Of a DNA stretch of 64,000 nt, positions 46,001 to 55,199 are shown piece by piece (positions within the stretch are counted from its first letter, which is position 1; every line of letters starts with the position of its first letter). Below the pieces are notes generated by a model. The model searched no databases. It saw only the letters and a program-made list of their open reading frames with translations, and was not told the DNA's origin. The DNA lies in assembly GCF_004027225.2 (NCBI RefSeq), contig NC_044277.2, positions 65,682,400 to 65,746,399 on the forward strand. Direction: 5' to 3'. The DNA comes from Strigops habroptila (lineage: Eukaryota > Chordata > Aves > Psittaciformes > Psittacidae). Made by a program: the position numbers and the translations under genes.

Positions 46001-49000
46001 GATTGTCTTCATCTTCCACAGTGTCGCTGCAGAGGTCAGCAGATGCGTTGTTGTATAGGATGGGTGGCTGCCAAGAGGCACAGTCTGTGAAAAGGTGCAG
46101 GATTCAAGCTGGTATCTCTCCTCGTCCACTTGTTTCCAAGTAATCAAGCTCTGGCGACTCCTCTGGCAGACAGTAAATGCTAACAATTACCTCCTGTAGG
46201 GTCTTAGGTTCTAAAGAAGTTTGAAAAATTCCAGATGCAATGAACAATTATCTTTTGTAACTGATTTACAGATCTGGTGGATGCCAACAACCGTCCTAAC
46301 TGGCTGCGTTTTTTCCCTTTCAAGTGTGTGGCAATCATAAAATCACAGCATGGCTGAGGCTGGAAGAGACCTCTGGAGGTCATCTGGTCCAACCCCCTGC
46401 TTGAGCAGGGCCACTTACAACCCGTTGCCCAAGACCATGTCCTGGAAGATTCTGCGTATCCCCAAGGATGGAGAGTCCACAATCTCCCTAGGAAACCTGT
46501 GCCAGTGCTTGGTCACCCTCCCAGTGTTTCCTGGTGTTCAAATGGCACCTTCTGTGTTTCCTGTGTTAGGAGGTATCTGTGGAGAGGTTTATGCTGTGTG
46601 CATAATGCTGCTTTAACTGCATTGTTGGATGGAGTGTTTGAATACTCAGAAGTCTAGTACAAATGTGAAGAAGTTCCTTCTGCAAAATACTGTGCCCATG
46701 GCTTTTGCCAAGTTACCTCTCTCAGATGTAAGAAAGTAACATTACATGAAACTGAAGTACAGTAGACTAGCTTAGAGAAGGATTCAACTATTATTTATCC
46801 ACAGAACAGTTACAGAACAAATTTTTGGTACACTTAAACATTGAACCTAATAGTAAAAACAGACAGTATTGATAATGCAAAAAATATCTTAAACCCAAAA
46901 TTTGTCCCAAATTAGAGAAAGTTTTTAACTGGGCCCACAGCATACTTGAGAATGTGGACACAAAATTGTCGTAGTGCCTTATCAGAATTAGTTTGACCTC
47001 TCAATGGAGAGTTAATGAGAAGGGAAAAGTAACAGATCCTGGAATCTCTTATGGCACATCAGCATAAAATCCTGAAAGATTTGCTTTTTCACATTATCAG
47101 TTCAGAGACTTGTGCTTTCTCAGGTAACTTTTTGTATCCTCTTCAGACTTACCAACCCCTTTCAGGGAAGGGTGGATAGAGCTCCAGACACCCACACTGC
47201 CTTTCCTCAGCCTTTGACCAATGGCAAGCTCAAGGTGAAGCAGGGGGACACCCTCCATGACTAGCAAAATCAGGAAAGGGATCATGAAAGCTCCTGAAAT
47301 GGAAAAAAACAAACCCAAATATTCCTATTGGTGAAGTACTACAATAAAGCACAAACATTTAGGACTTTTGACATAGTAAACAACTTGTAAGCATACTTGT
47401 GGAAACCTTCTCTGGTTTCTGAGCAATGCTTTTGCCTGATTGCCCAAGCATGGGACTTGATTACAGATGTGGTTTCAGGCAGGAATTCCCATTCTTCCCA
47501 GGTGACAAACATAAACAGAAATTATACAGTCCCAAAGTTAAGCTTTGAAGAAACCACCTTTGTATTGCAAGCCAGCAAAAGGTAGCTACTTTCCTGGAAT
47601 TACTTCCTTTTTCTCCTGGAAAGGATTCAAGTTTTATAACAGTGGATCATGCAAAGTATATGAAGTATTTGAATGAACTGATCAACATGCCTCAAAATAT
47701 TAGGCAGAAGCCTGGGGCTGTCTACGTTAGATAACCAGTAACTTCCTCGCAGCTGTGTTCAACAGCTTTTATGTTTGAGTAGAAGAGTTGTGAAGTTCAG
47801 GGTCCAAACCTTGATAATTATGACAAGGCTTATTAGTATAGGACAATTTTTTAAAGTTAACTTTTTCCTGAACAAAGTGTATTTCAGACATGGGCGATAA
47901 TATGTAACACCACACCGGAATGCCAAAGTGCATAGGCAAATGCTTTTATACTGCTACGTATTAGAATTATGGTTATCTGGCATTACAAGAAGTCTTTAAC
48001 TTCTTAATCATAGGTAGTAAATAATCTCAGTACATTAAAAAATGCAAAACAGCATATGAACATTTCCTGCTTGGATATTTGCTGACTCTTTCCTCATTTG
48101 TGAAATGAAAATCAGGTAGCGAGTGAAAGAGGAAAGTTGAAGAATGGAAACTATAGTTTGGAATTCAAGCCAGTTGAATAGCTTTTAGAAGAGCTGAACT
48201 GCATACTTATCTTCTCCATGGGATATCTAACGATGTTGTCTACACCAGAGTTTTAGAAACGATCCTTACTGCAAAGTCTTCATTTTCTGTGTATTTCAAT
48301 GGTCTGCTAAAACCAATATTGTTGTAACAACTATATGAAATCAGCCAATTACACTTATTGCTTTTCACTCAATGGAATTCAGTAATTCTAGTTACTCACC
48401 TGTCTTTCACTTTTAAGATTTTCTAATCAAAATCAGTAGTTTTGAAAACATAAAAAGGTACTAAAAATGCTGAGCACTTTGAAAATGCACATGCTACACA
48501 TCAGGTTGAATGACTAATCACTGATGCAGGAAAAAATACATTTTTTGTTGAAGCCAGTTGCCAAAGGTAGCTGTATAGACATGATATTCTCAGACTTGTA
48601 TAAAGCATGTCATTTAGCAACACAAAAACTTCTTACCAAAAATTTAACACTTTATAAAATCAGTATAGCTCATCTTGCATGCATCAAAAACTAGCTATCA
48701 CTGTGAAAATGGAGACCGACAAACTGAAAAAGTTTCATAGGAGAGCCAGAAGAATAACTGGCTCTGGACATATTTTATTAGTTAAAAACTGAAGGACTCA
48801 TTATGAATTGTTATTTGTAGAGAAGTTTGCTAAACTTCCAACTTTTCTGACTCTTCCTCTATTTCTTCTGTGTTAGTCTATCACCTCAGGAAATGGATTA
48901 CATGGACATCATCACCAAGAAGGACAGGATCTCATTTGTTTTCTTTCACACTTCTCACATCTCAACTACATTCCCTTTTCCAGAGACCATGTAGTCTTTA

Positions 49001-52000
49001 CAAGAACAAAAGCCTTGCATTAATGGGGAGCAGCTACCTTTTAGATCTAGGAGCCTCAAGCTGGTACTCTCTGATCTTGGAGTTGGAGAAGAGCGGCTAT
49101 TCTGTAGTACCAGAAAGGAATGAAGTATGGTGGTCAACCCTAGATCTGAGGAAACTGAACTCTTCGAGTTGCAAATTCAGATTTAGCACTGTGGTCTTAG
49201 CTGAGATATCATTACAAACAGTGTCAGCGCTAAAGCAGTTAGTTCATTTCTCAATATGTATTTTCACATAACAGGTGTGTGAAACATATAGGGCATATTT
49301 CAATTTTAGAGGGACTAGGACATCTTCCAAAACAAAGTTCTTCCCCTCTGTCTTACCACCACTTCAGGGTCTTCTACAGAATTATCGACAGCAGGAGCTA
49401 TGTCCTGGTTTTGGCTAGGATACAGTTAATTTTCTTACTAGCAGCTGGGGCAGTGCTGTGTTTTGGCTTTAGTAAGAGAACAGTGCTGATAACACACCAA
49501 TGTTTTAATTGTTGCTAAGTAATGCTTACCCTGATCAAGGACTTTTCAGTTTCTCCCTGTGGAGAAGGACTTGGGAGTGTTGGTTGATGAGAAGCTTAAC
49601 ATGAGCCGGCAGTGTGCACTTGCAGCCCAGAAAGCCAACCGTGTCCTGGGCTGCATCAAAAGAAGCGTGACCAGCAGGTCAAAGGAGGTGATCCTGCCCC
49701 TCTACTCTGCTCTCTGCTCTCCCCACTTGGAGTATTGTGTACAGTTCTGGCGTCCCCAGCGTAAAAAGGACGTGTTTTAAGCCCAATACACCTCCAAAGA
49801 GTCTGAAACCTGACCCTACAGATTTTGTAAGGCTGCTCTATCTGGATCTTTTCTTTTTACATTCGCTCTCAAATGTTGGATAGGTCTCTGCTGTACCGCA
49901 ATCTCACTTCTCTCTGGTAAAGCCCTTCCTTAGCAATAGTAGCAATTAAGCCCAGAAGATGTACAGCTACCTGATCCAAATACTCCTCATTTGCACTCAG
50001 GGTAAGTCCTTGTCACCCTTTGAAACTTAGTTTGCAGTGATTTTAGATCATCTCTGGAAATTAAGAAGGGACTGGCAGTTCGTTCTGCTAAGGCGCATTG
50101 CTGAACCATCTTTACTCCTATTAGTGACATGACACTTTTTTTTCATCAGGTCACAGTAAGATTACTTAAGTAAGATCATTTGATTAGAACATCCACCCCC
50201 CCCGATTGAAGATCTTGTTGTGTAAAGAAATGCACAGCATTTGTAATCCTTTCAATCAGTGACCACTTGTTTCTTATCATACCTGTCAAAGAAAAAAATA
50301 GTTTTGGTAGTTACCATCTCTGCTAGCAAAAGGGAGGTAAGATCAGCATTGAAAACATTTCCTTTAGAAAGCATTCAAAGGTAGTCTCAACTTTTCACTT
50401 TTGGTAAAAAGTAGGGTGATTGATGTTCAGAGTTTGGCTCCATTTTTAACTTGCTTAAGACATTCTTGCAACCCTTAAATGCAAAGTGCACCGCCACTCA
50501 CACAGCTCTAGCAGTCTGTGTAGGTATCCTGCCTCATGCTCCAAGACAGTAAGATTCAGCAACAGCACTGTCCCTGCACCACAACCCTCCCTGTGGACAG
50601 CACACTGCATCAAATTTTCTGCAAGACTCTCAGAATTGAATCATCTTCTGTAGTGGACATGCCACGAGCGCTCTATCAGCCTCAGGGGATTTCCTGAGGT
50701 GTTGAGATACTTACAGAGGTATCTTTATTAAGATGTCGTAAGAATGCTGTCTTTAAGCATGACACATCTTTAAAAACAGTCAGGTAAAGGGACTCCATGA
50801 CCTTCCTGTGCAGCCACGAAAAGGGGAAAGGATGCCCTTCATGGAGCCATCTATCACAAGAAAAATGTGCTGTCCAACTGTGTCCTCACAGCTCCCCAGC
50901 TTCTCATTACAATAGAATCACTGGGAAGTAAAGACCAGGTTCTTGGATGGACACAAATGGAGAAAGTGGGTCTCTGTCCTTTTGCTATCACAGACACAAA
51001 ATACGTGGTGTGTGTATACACCTGCAATGCATGATCTATATCCCTACACAAACAGATTAAAACATTTCTAGCTACCATACTATATATGGTATAGTATAAC
51101 TGATGAGTTAAAAATGCAGGACTGAACAAATAAGTAAAACAATCAATATTTAGCTGTGGGAATATTGGTAGATTTTCAAGAGAAATAAAATAGTAGTTCT
51201 GAATTATGTATGCCACTTTTTCCTCTTTCTTGGGTTCTTCTCTTTCAACCATTTAATTCTAACAGCCAGCTCAGAAATCCAACTCTGCTGTGTCTTGTGT
51301 TTCTCTCAATTTCTTCCCAACCTTTCTGAAGGAAGCTATAATGGAAAAATAAGTGACAAAGGCTCTGCAAAGCTGCTATATGGGACATTTAAAAAAAAAT
51401 AAAAATCAATGCTTTTTAAGCTGTCACAATTTTATGAACCTAATAAGCAGACCAATAATCTGAAAATAAATGCTGTATAGATGTATATAAAGAGTGGGTA
51501 ATCTTCCAGTCTGAAAATCTTACAGCTGAGATATTAGATTCTAACCCTGTTTCAGTACTGTATTTCAGAACGCATAATATTCGGTTTGAACATCTGTTGA
51601 AATCTATTACTCTCTCTTTAATCTAAGAGTTTCTAAGGTGAAATTGAATGAAATACTATTGCTTTCACATAATTCCTCATAAAGGGAAGACAGGTAGACT
51701 TCAGATGGAGATGTTTTTCTATACTGTTATATTTTTAGACCTGAACTGTAGTGAGGATGCCAGAACCAGCAAGGAGCTGCTGATGTCATTACTGTTACTT
51801 TGTTCAGTGTGTCATGCACAGAGATGAACAGGATCTCCCTCACGCAGTGGCAAGGTTTACTGCAGACTTACATGAGCTGTAGACTTAAAGACTTCGATTT
51901 TAATCAACAGTTTAAATGTTAAATATACATCCTCTTTTTTATAATACTTATCAGGTATGGAACAAAAATGTCTAACAGTTGATTAAATGACATATTGCTC

Positions 52001-55000
52001 AATAAAGAGTAAACAAAAGCTATATGTAATGTCAGAGAAAGCTATGAAATGAAAGGAAGTTTCTATCTCATTAAGCTGGTGAAAGCACTGTGGCAAACAC
52101 TGTAGCTTTTACGTTGTGTGCATATTGAAATCTAGTTCGCTTGTGGTAATGATGCATTTTACAACTTTCAAGACATGAAAAGGATAAAATGTGTTTTATT
52201 CTACTAAATTGCACTGGGGTAAATATTAATTTTTTTAAAAGTATAGACTCATAATCTATGACAACAGGAGTAAGTAAACTATTTAACCACCAATTTCTTT
52301 TTGAAAGAAAAGTTAGCTATAAATTCAGTGTTCTTAACTACCTTCACTACAGTCTATTTACACTCTATTTGCTCATAATCTATGACAACAGAAGTAGGTA
52401 AACTATGTAACCATCAATTTCTTTTTGAAAGAAAAGTTAGCTATAAATTCAGTGTTCTTAACTACCTTCACTACAGTCGATTTGCAGAGAAAAAAATCCG
52501 CCTTCCTTGAAGTCCAAGTACTACAAGGGTAAATTTTATGCTACACTATAGTCTGGCCGCATCTCCTGAGGAATATAACATGTACAAACACTGATTCACA
52601 AAGTAGGTGGACATGTAGACTCATTTAGGAGTGCCCTTTCTGAAGTACTGACTGTCTAGACCCTTGCTATCAGACCTCACCAGTGCCAAATGACTCCAAA
52701 TGCTCATCTGTATAACTCATATTTCAAAAAGAAAGAAGTTAAGATAGCAAAGCCAACCCTTAGAAATTAGAAACTATTTTCATGAAGTAATCTATGCAAC
52801 CTTGTTTCTGTATGCACCTTATGAGACAGCCTCTAATGTGATCACAAGGACTTCTTATACTCTGCAGTAATTTACTGTGCGGTAAATAGCTGTATTTTTT
52901 TCTAACTCTTAATGTATGGCCATAATCCACCATCATATCCAAAGTGAGCTTTAGGATTCTGTAAAATAGTCATACCAGGGACAGAATGAGGAGCAGCATA
53001 ATCCCCATCTCCAGTGAAATAGAGCAGCAGCAGAGATTTCTGCTGCTCTGCACCCAGGATTCAGTGAAGATGTACCTTGAAGACATGAAGTGTGAAGACA
53101 TACACCACCCAGGGTAAAGGCACTGGACAGAGTAGGGGAAAACGGAGCTTGGTCAGTTCATGCATGAGTTTGGTGTGTATGCTTTGTAATAGATTGGAAG
53201 AAGGTTGTGGTTTTCCCCTATTCTGTTACAAAGACACATCTGTGTCCCTGAGCGGGCCACACAAGTGCAAAGATGAATGAATCATCTTGGCTACCATGTT
53301 GAGTGGCAAATACTAAGGCAAAACTTTTCCAAAATGTCTAGTAAATACATACTTTCAACTGGAGATAGCTGAAACCAGACTTAAGAGTGTCTGTGCAATC
53401 AAAGCCACAGGATACTGAGAAAGAAAAATAATTGCTGCTAAAGGATAAATTGAAACACAGTACCTACAGACACACACAAGCAATTCATAAATCTTCATTA
53501 ACATCAGTCAGAAAGCCATGATCCATACCAAGTTCTTTGCGTTTGCTGGATGTTCATTTTTCAGCTGCATTTCATGCAGCTAGAACACGAGAGAAAGGAA
53601 AGATAGACAGAAAAGCAGAAAAGTGCCTATAAATCAACCCTGGGAAACTAGGCATGTCCACATTCTAAGACTAAGTAGAAGAACTTGAGGAGCCAATGAG
53701 TGCTATGGATTGTGGAGATATCCATCCAGTTTTTAAAATTAAAATTGTCACACATGGAAAGGGGGTTATGATTTTTTATGTGCCTTGTACCTTTTTTGTT
53801 ACAAGAGTTGGCTGTGCTGCAAATGACCTTCAGTTTGCACTGCAAACTCTAAACACTTGCCCATGTTAGAAAAAAATCTTAATGTTAAAAGCATCTCTTC
53901 TTGCAACTGAGTCATCTGCTGTTAAACATCCCTGAGTTTGTACCAGCAACTCCCCAAAGAGCCTTCCTTGGTCCCTACTCTACCTAGGGAGAGCAGTTTT
54001 TAAACATCTTGCTGTGTACATTTAATGAAAATTACTTTGAAATACTGTTCCGTAAGACAAAAATTTTCCTTCAAGATCAAACCATAACGGAACAAACACT
54101 TTTTACACATATTTCATAGTGAAACGCAGATAGCAAGTAGATAGTGGGCAGAAAAGACTGTCAGAAAATGAGAAATTGATGTTGTCATATAACATTTAAG
54201 CTATGGTTCAGCTCAAGATCATGTTTAAAAACAAACAGCAAGATAGTGAAACAAAATTTTTAACATGGCCATTCAGTGCTAACCTGAACCTTAGGGCGTC
54301 ACAGTAAATTATACAGTAAATAGCATACATTCAGATTTTAAATGACTTAATAATGCCAACTGCTAAAAATGTTTGTAATGTTAACTGCTTTCATGCTGTT
54401 ACTCGTATCATAAATTACACATGCACACTGACCCTACAGCTGATACACAGATCAGTCCAAAACCTATGAAAACACTATTATGAAAAGATTGTTTGGTATC
54501 GTGACCAGAATCATACTCCCAAGTAGCTTATTAAAAGTTTAAAATATACATTATATATGTATGCATGTATGTATGTAAAGGAACATTAGTTTAGGGAAAT
54601 GCATTATGTACATGAGAGTGCAAGACTGATCTGATCAGTCCTGTGTCTTGAAATAAAACCAGTCCCTTCCTTTTCTTCCATCACTAATGAGACCTCAGTG
54701 GATGTCCATAACCTGGGAAATAACCTTGTCCATTAGACAGTCTTCTAGACATGAACCTTGTTGTTGTTACAGAAACTGACCAGGTCTAAACATATTCCAT
54801 TATTTGTTTCGCAAAAGAGAGATTAAACCTAGTTTATAGACAAAGCCAGTTAAGATATATTAAAGACCTACCTCCTCCATGGCTCTGACAGAGATATGGA
54901 AACCGCCACACATTTCCTAAGCCCACACAAAACCCTATGCATGTCAGCATATACTGAGCCTTGTTATCCCATTTTGGTCTGGAGTCTGCCTCTTCTTTCT

Positions 55001-55073
55001 CTAGGATCTCAAGTTCTTCAAAGGAAGGTATCCTGTCCTCCAGGCCAGGATTGGGCAACTTTAGCTTTACCAT
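33856..55073 (-). CDS. SLC6A19: SLC6A19 gene, complete: 12-exon neutral amino-acid transporter B0AT1
   Basis: SLC6A19 (B0AT1) cotransports Na+ with neutral amino acids across the apical membrane of small intestine and proximal tubule. In mammals it needs ACE2 (gut) or collectrin (kidney) for surface expression, and its loss causes Hartnup disorder. CDS exons, in transcript order: 54872-55073, 47153-47293, 45482-45619, 44052-44233, 43186-43296, 42292-42404, 40727-40855, 39114-39270, 38209-38413, 37468-37627, 35318-35480, 33856-34065. They sum to 1911 bases, 636 residues plus TAA; the human protein is 634. All introns are GT-AG and the frame is intact. Diagnostic sequences include the N-terminus [21 protein letters not shown] in TM1, [33 protein letters not shown] and a tail ending [10 protein letters not shown]. 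Sequons NRT, NIS, NVT and NMT lie in the extracellular loops. Introns 10, 9, 8, 6, 5 and 4 hold nothing notable beyond what is listed separately. Confidence 0.97.
34066..35317 (-). other. SLC6A19: SLC6A19 intron 11
   Basis: Contains a T-rich minisatellite-like tract at 35131-35195. The open frames around 34020-34400 on both strands show no protein features. Confidence 0.75.
35131..35195. repeat. Minisatellite-like tract, unit about TTATTACTTTATGTCTTT
   Basis: Three to four imperfect copies of an approximately 18-base unit (TATTACTTTATGTC, TTATTACTTTTATGTC, TTATTACTTTATGTC) in tandem. Confidence 0.8.
35318..35480 (-). CDS. SLC6A19: SLC6A19 exon 11 (residues 513-567, TM11)
   Basis: Acceptor TTTGTTTCTAG, donor TAC|GTAAGT. 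It encodes [20 protein letters not shown], then [20 protein letters not shown] and [36 protein letters not shown] is nearly identical to human B0AT1. It has no long open frame of its own. Confidence 0.96.
35481..37467 (-). other. SLC6A19: SLC6A19 intron 10
   Basis: Nearly 2 kb of AT-rich unique sequence. I see no repeat family, exon or RNA gene. Confidence 0.7.
37468..37627 (-). CDS. SLC6A19: SLC6A19 exon 10 (residues 460-512, TM9-TM10)
   Basis: Acceptor CTTTCACAG, donor ACAG|GTATGA. It encodes [20 protein letters not shown], then [20 protein letters not shown] and [28 protein letters not shown] and EMFSVVY-YG-DR are family hallmarks. Confidence 0.96.
37628..38208 (-). other. SLC6A19: SLC6A19 intron 9
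   Basis: A 581-base intron. Overlapping open frames on both strands at 37756-38074 have no recognisable content. Confidence 0.75.
38209..38413 (-). CDS. SLC6A19: SLC6A19 exon 9 (residues 392-459, TM7b-TM8)
   Basis: Acceptor TCTTCCACAG, donor ACTG|GTGAGT. It encodes [20 protein letters not shown], then [40 protein letters not shown] and KELVTG. It keeps Glu after IVFT, as in mammals, and the [10 protein letters not shown]8 motif. Confidence 0.96.
38414..39113 (-). other. SLC6A19: SLC6A19 intron 8
   Basis: A 700-base intron with nothing notable. Confidence 0.75.
39114..39270 (-). CDS. SLC6A19: SLC6A19 exon 8 (residues 339-391, extracellular loop 4)
   Basis: Acceptor CTTTTTCAG, donor GAT|GTAAGT. 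It encodes [20 protein letters not shown], then [13 protein letters not shown] and [12 protein letters not shown]. The sequon NVTQ and the Cys pair are shared with human B0AT1. In mammals this loop contacts the partner protein ACE2 or collectrin. Confidence 0.95.
39271..40726 (-). other. SLC6A19: SLC6A19 intron 7
   Basis: AT-rich sequence with short poly(T) runs near 39823 and 40174. No exon or repeat family recognised. Confidence 0.7.
40727..40855 (-). CDS. SLC6A19: SLC6A19 exon 7 (residues 296-338, TM7)
   Basis: Acceptor GAAATGCAG (short pyrimidine tract), donor GACAA|GTAAGT. It encodes [20 protein letters not shown], then [36 protein letters not shown] and RYDDCF match human B0AT1. Confidence 0.95.
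40856..42291 (-). other. SLC6A19: SLC6A19 intron 6
   Basis: Contains a GTTT-rich low-complexity run at about 41048-41083. No exon seen. Confidence 0.7.
42292..42404 (-). CDS. SLC6A19: SLC6A19 exon 6 (residues 259-295, TM6)
   Basis: Acceptor ATGCCTCAG, donor GTTCA|GTAAGT. It encodes [20 protein letters not shown], then [17 protein letters not shown]. Ser (AGC) follows AFG where mammalian B0AT1 and the SLC6A18 of this window have Gly. This lies beside the unwound part of TM6. Confidence 0.96.
42405..43185 (-). other. SLC6A19: SLC6A19 intron 5
   Basis: A 781-base intron with a short GTTTTT-rich stretch near 42560-42600, otherwise featureless. Confidence 0.75.
43186..43296 (-). CDS. SLC6A19: SLC6A19 exon 5 (residues 222-258, TM5)
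   Basis: Acceptor TTTTGCAG, donor GAT|GTAAGT. It encodes [20 protein letters not shown], then [27 protein letters not shown] and [10 protein letters not shown] identify B0AT1. Confidence 0.97.
43297..44051 (-). other. SLC6A19: SLC6A19 intron 4
   Basis: A 755-base intron with no recognisable element. Confidence 0.75.
44052..44233 (-). CDS. SLC6A19: SLC6A19 exon 4 (residues 161-221, TM4)
   Basis: Acceptor TGGTTACAG, donor AAG|GTACTC. It encodes [20 protein letters not shown] and sequon NIS, then [20 protein letters not shown] and [25 protein letters not shown] is identical to human B0AT1. Confidence 0.97.
44234..45481 (-). other. SLC6A19: SLC6A19 intron 3
   Basis: No repeat family or exon recognised. 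The open frames at 44677-44982 and 45160-45579 plus are antisense and lack domains; the second overlaps exon 3. Confidence 0.7.
45482..45619 (-). CDS. SLC6A19: SLC6A19 exon 3 (residues 115-160, TM3)
   Basis: Acceptor AATTTTTCAG, donor ACAG|GTATAT. It encodes [20 protein letters not shown], then [15 protein letters not shown] and [18 protein letters not shown] and NSFQ-PLPWS-CPLN are B0AT1 hallmarks. Confidence 0.97.
45620..47152 (-). other. SLC6A19: SLC6A19 intron 2, with a CR1-type fragment
   Basis: Holds the CR1-type fragment at 46335-46520. The rest is unique AT-rich sequence. Confidence 0.75.
46335..46520 (-). mobile_element. CR1 LINE 3' fragment (distinct subfamily)
   Basis: On the plus strand it reads AAATCACAGCATGGCTGAGG, CTGGAAGAGACCTCTGGAGG, TCATCTGGTCCAACCCCCTG. 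That is the reverse of a CR1 tail of the subfamily with GGAGGTCATCTGGTCCAACC, different from the copies in SLC6A18. It is 5'-truncated and lies in the orientation of SLC6A19. Confidence 0.9.
47153..47293 (-). CDS. SLC6A19: SLC6A19 exon 2 (residues 68-114, TM2)
   Basis: Acceptor CCATTTCAG, donor G|GTAAGT. It encodes [20 protein letters not shown], then [16 protein letters not shown] and [10 protein letters not shown]. Apart from a few conservative changes it equals human B0AT1. Confidence 0.97.
49401..49550 (+). mobile_element. Avian endogenous retrovirus LTR fragment (5' part)
   Basis: Begins TGTCCTGGTTTTGGCTAGGA, continues CAGTTAATTTTCTTACTAGC, and ends near CTGATCAAGGACTTTTCAG. I recognise this as the first part of an abundant avian LTR. 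It is non-coding and truncated, breaking off directly into CR1 sequence. The family name cannot be fixed by eye. Confidence 0.6.
49556..49780 (+). mobile_element. CR1 LINE ORF2 fragment (reverse-transcriptase C-terminal part)
   Basis: The plus-strand frame reads [20 protein letters not shown], then [20 protein letters not shown] and [20 protein letters not shown]. This is the region after the catalytic domain of the CR1 ORF2 protein. The frame stays open to about 49780 and then loses homology. The first codon is GTG (Val), the internal CR1 residue, not a true start. Confidence 0.93.
52248..52485. repeat. Tandem duplication, period 124 bp
   Basis: 52248-52371 is repeated at 52372-52485, starting CTCATAATCTATGACAACAG in both. 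I count about five substitutions over some 113 aligned bases. The ends of the units (GTCTATTTAC versus GTCGATTTGC) mark the junction. It contains no exon and no known repeat family. Confidence 0.95.
54551..54575. repeat. TATG microsatellite
   Basis: TATATATGTATGCATGTATG followed by TATGT, an imperfect (TATG)n array of about six units in SLC6A19 intron 1. Confidence 0.85.
54872..55073 (-). CDS. SLC6A19: SLC6A19 exon 1 (residues 1-67, N-terminus and TM1)
   Basis: ATG at 55071-55073, donor GGAG|GTAGGT. It encodes [20 protein letters not shown], then [20 protein letters not shown] and [17 protein letters not shown]. From [14 protein letters not shown] to the donor it is nearly identical to human B0AT1. 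The start is supported by the conserved MV-L-LPNPGL beginning. Confidence 0.97.
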
Positions 55074-55178
55074 ATTTTAAATTTCCGGACTGGAAATGCT
55101 GCCCCAGCGAGGATATAGTGAAACAGGCAGCTAGTTAGAAATCTGTGCAAAAAGAGATCATCTACTTGCTGTCTTCAG

Positions 55179-55188
55179 CTATATATAG
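55179..55188 (-). promoter_or_regulatory. SLC6A19: TATA box of SLC6A19
   Basis: CTATATATAG (self-complementary) lies 106-115 bases upstream of the start codon. On the minus strand this predicts a start site near 55150 and a 5' UTR of about 75 bases. Confidence 0.6.
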
Positions 55189-55189
55189 T

Positions 55190-55199
55190 GAACCTTTGG
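55190..55199 (-). promoter_or_regulatory. SLC6A19: HNF4-like element next to the SLC6A19 TATA box
   Basis: On the minus strand CCAAAGGTTCA directly precedes the TATA box. CAAAGGTTCA resembles the strong half of an HNF4 DR1 element (CAAAGGTCA type). The partner half-site is poor. HNF4A and HNF1A are known drivers of mammalian SLC6A19; use here is inferred. Confidence 0.35.

Larger units (their letters stand above)
47294..54871 (-). other. SLC6A19: SLC6A19 intron 1 (7.6 kb)
   Basis: The largest intron of this gene. It contains an LTR fragment (49401-49550) joined to a CR1 coding fragment (49556-49780), a 124-bp tandem duplication (52248-52485) and a TATG microsatellite (54551-54575). Open frames at 48870-49271 plus and 50854-51252 minus have no recognisable features. 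Confidence 0.75.

Noticed and set aside
48870-49271. 133-codon plus-strand frame in SLC6A19 intron 1
   Set aside because: No domain, no splice sites in context, and antisense frames are open as well; most likely chance.
49559-49780. Apparent 73-codon host ORF
   Set aside because: It is the CR1 reverse-transcriptase fragment [18 protein letters not shown]; the apparent start is a GTG coding for an internal Val.
54896-55138. Plus-strand frame overlapping SLC6A19 exon 1
   Set aside because: Antisense shadow of the conserved exon; no independent features.
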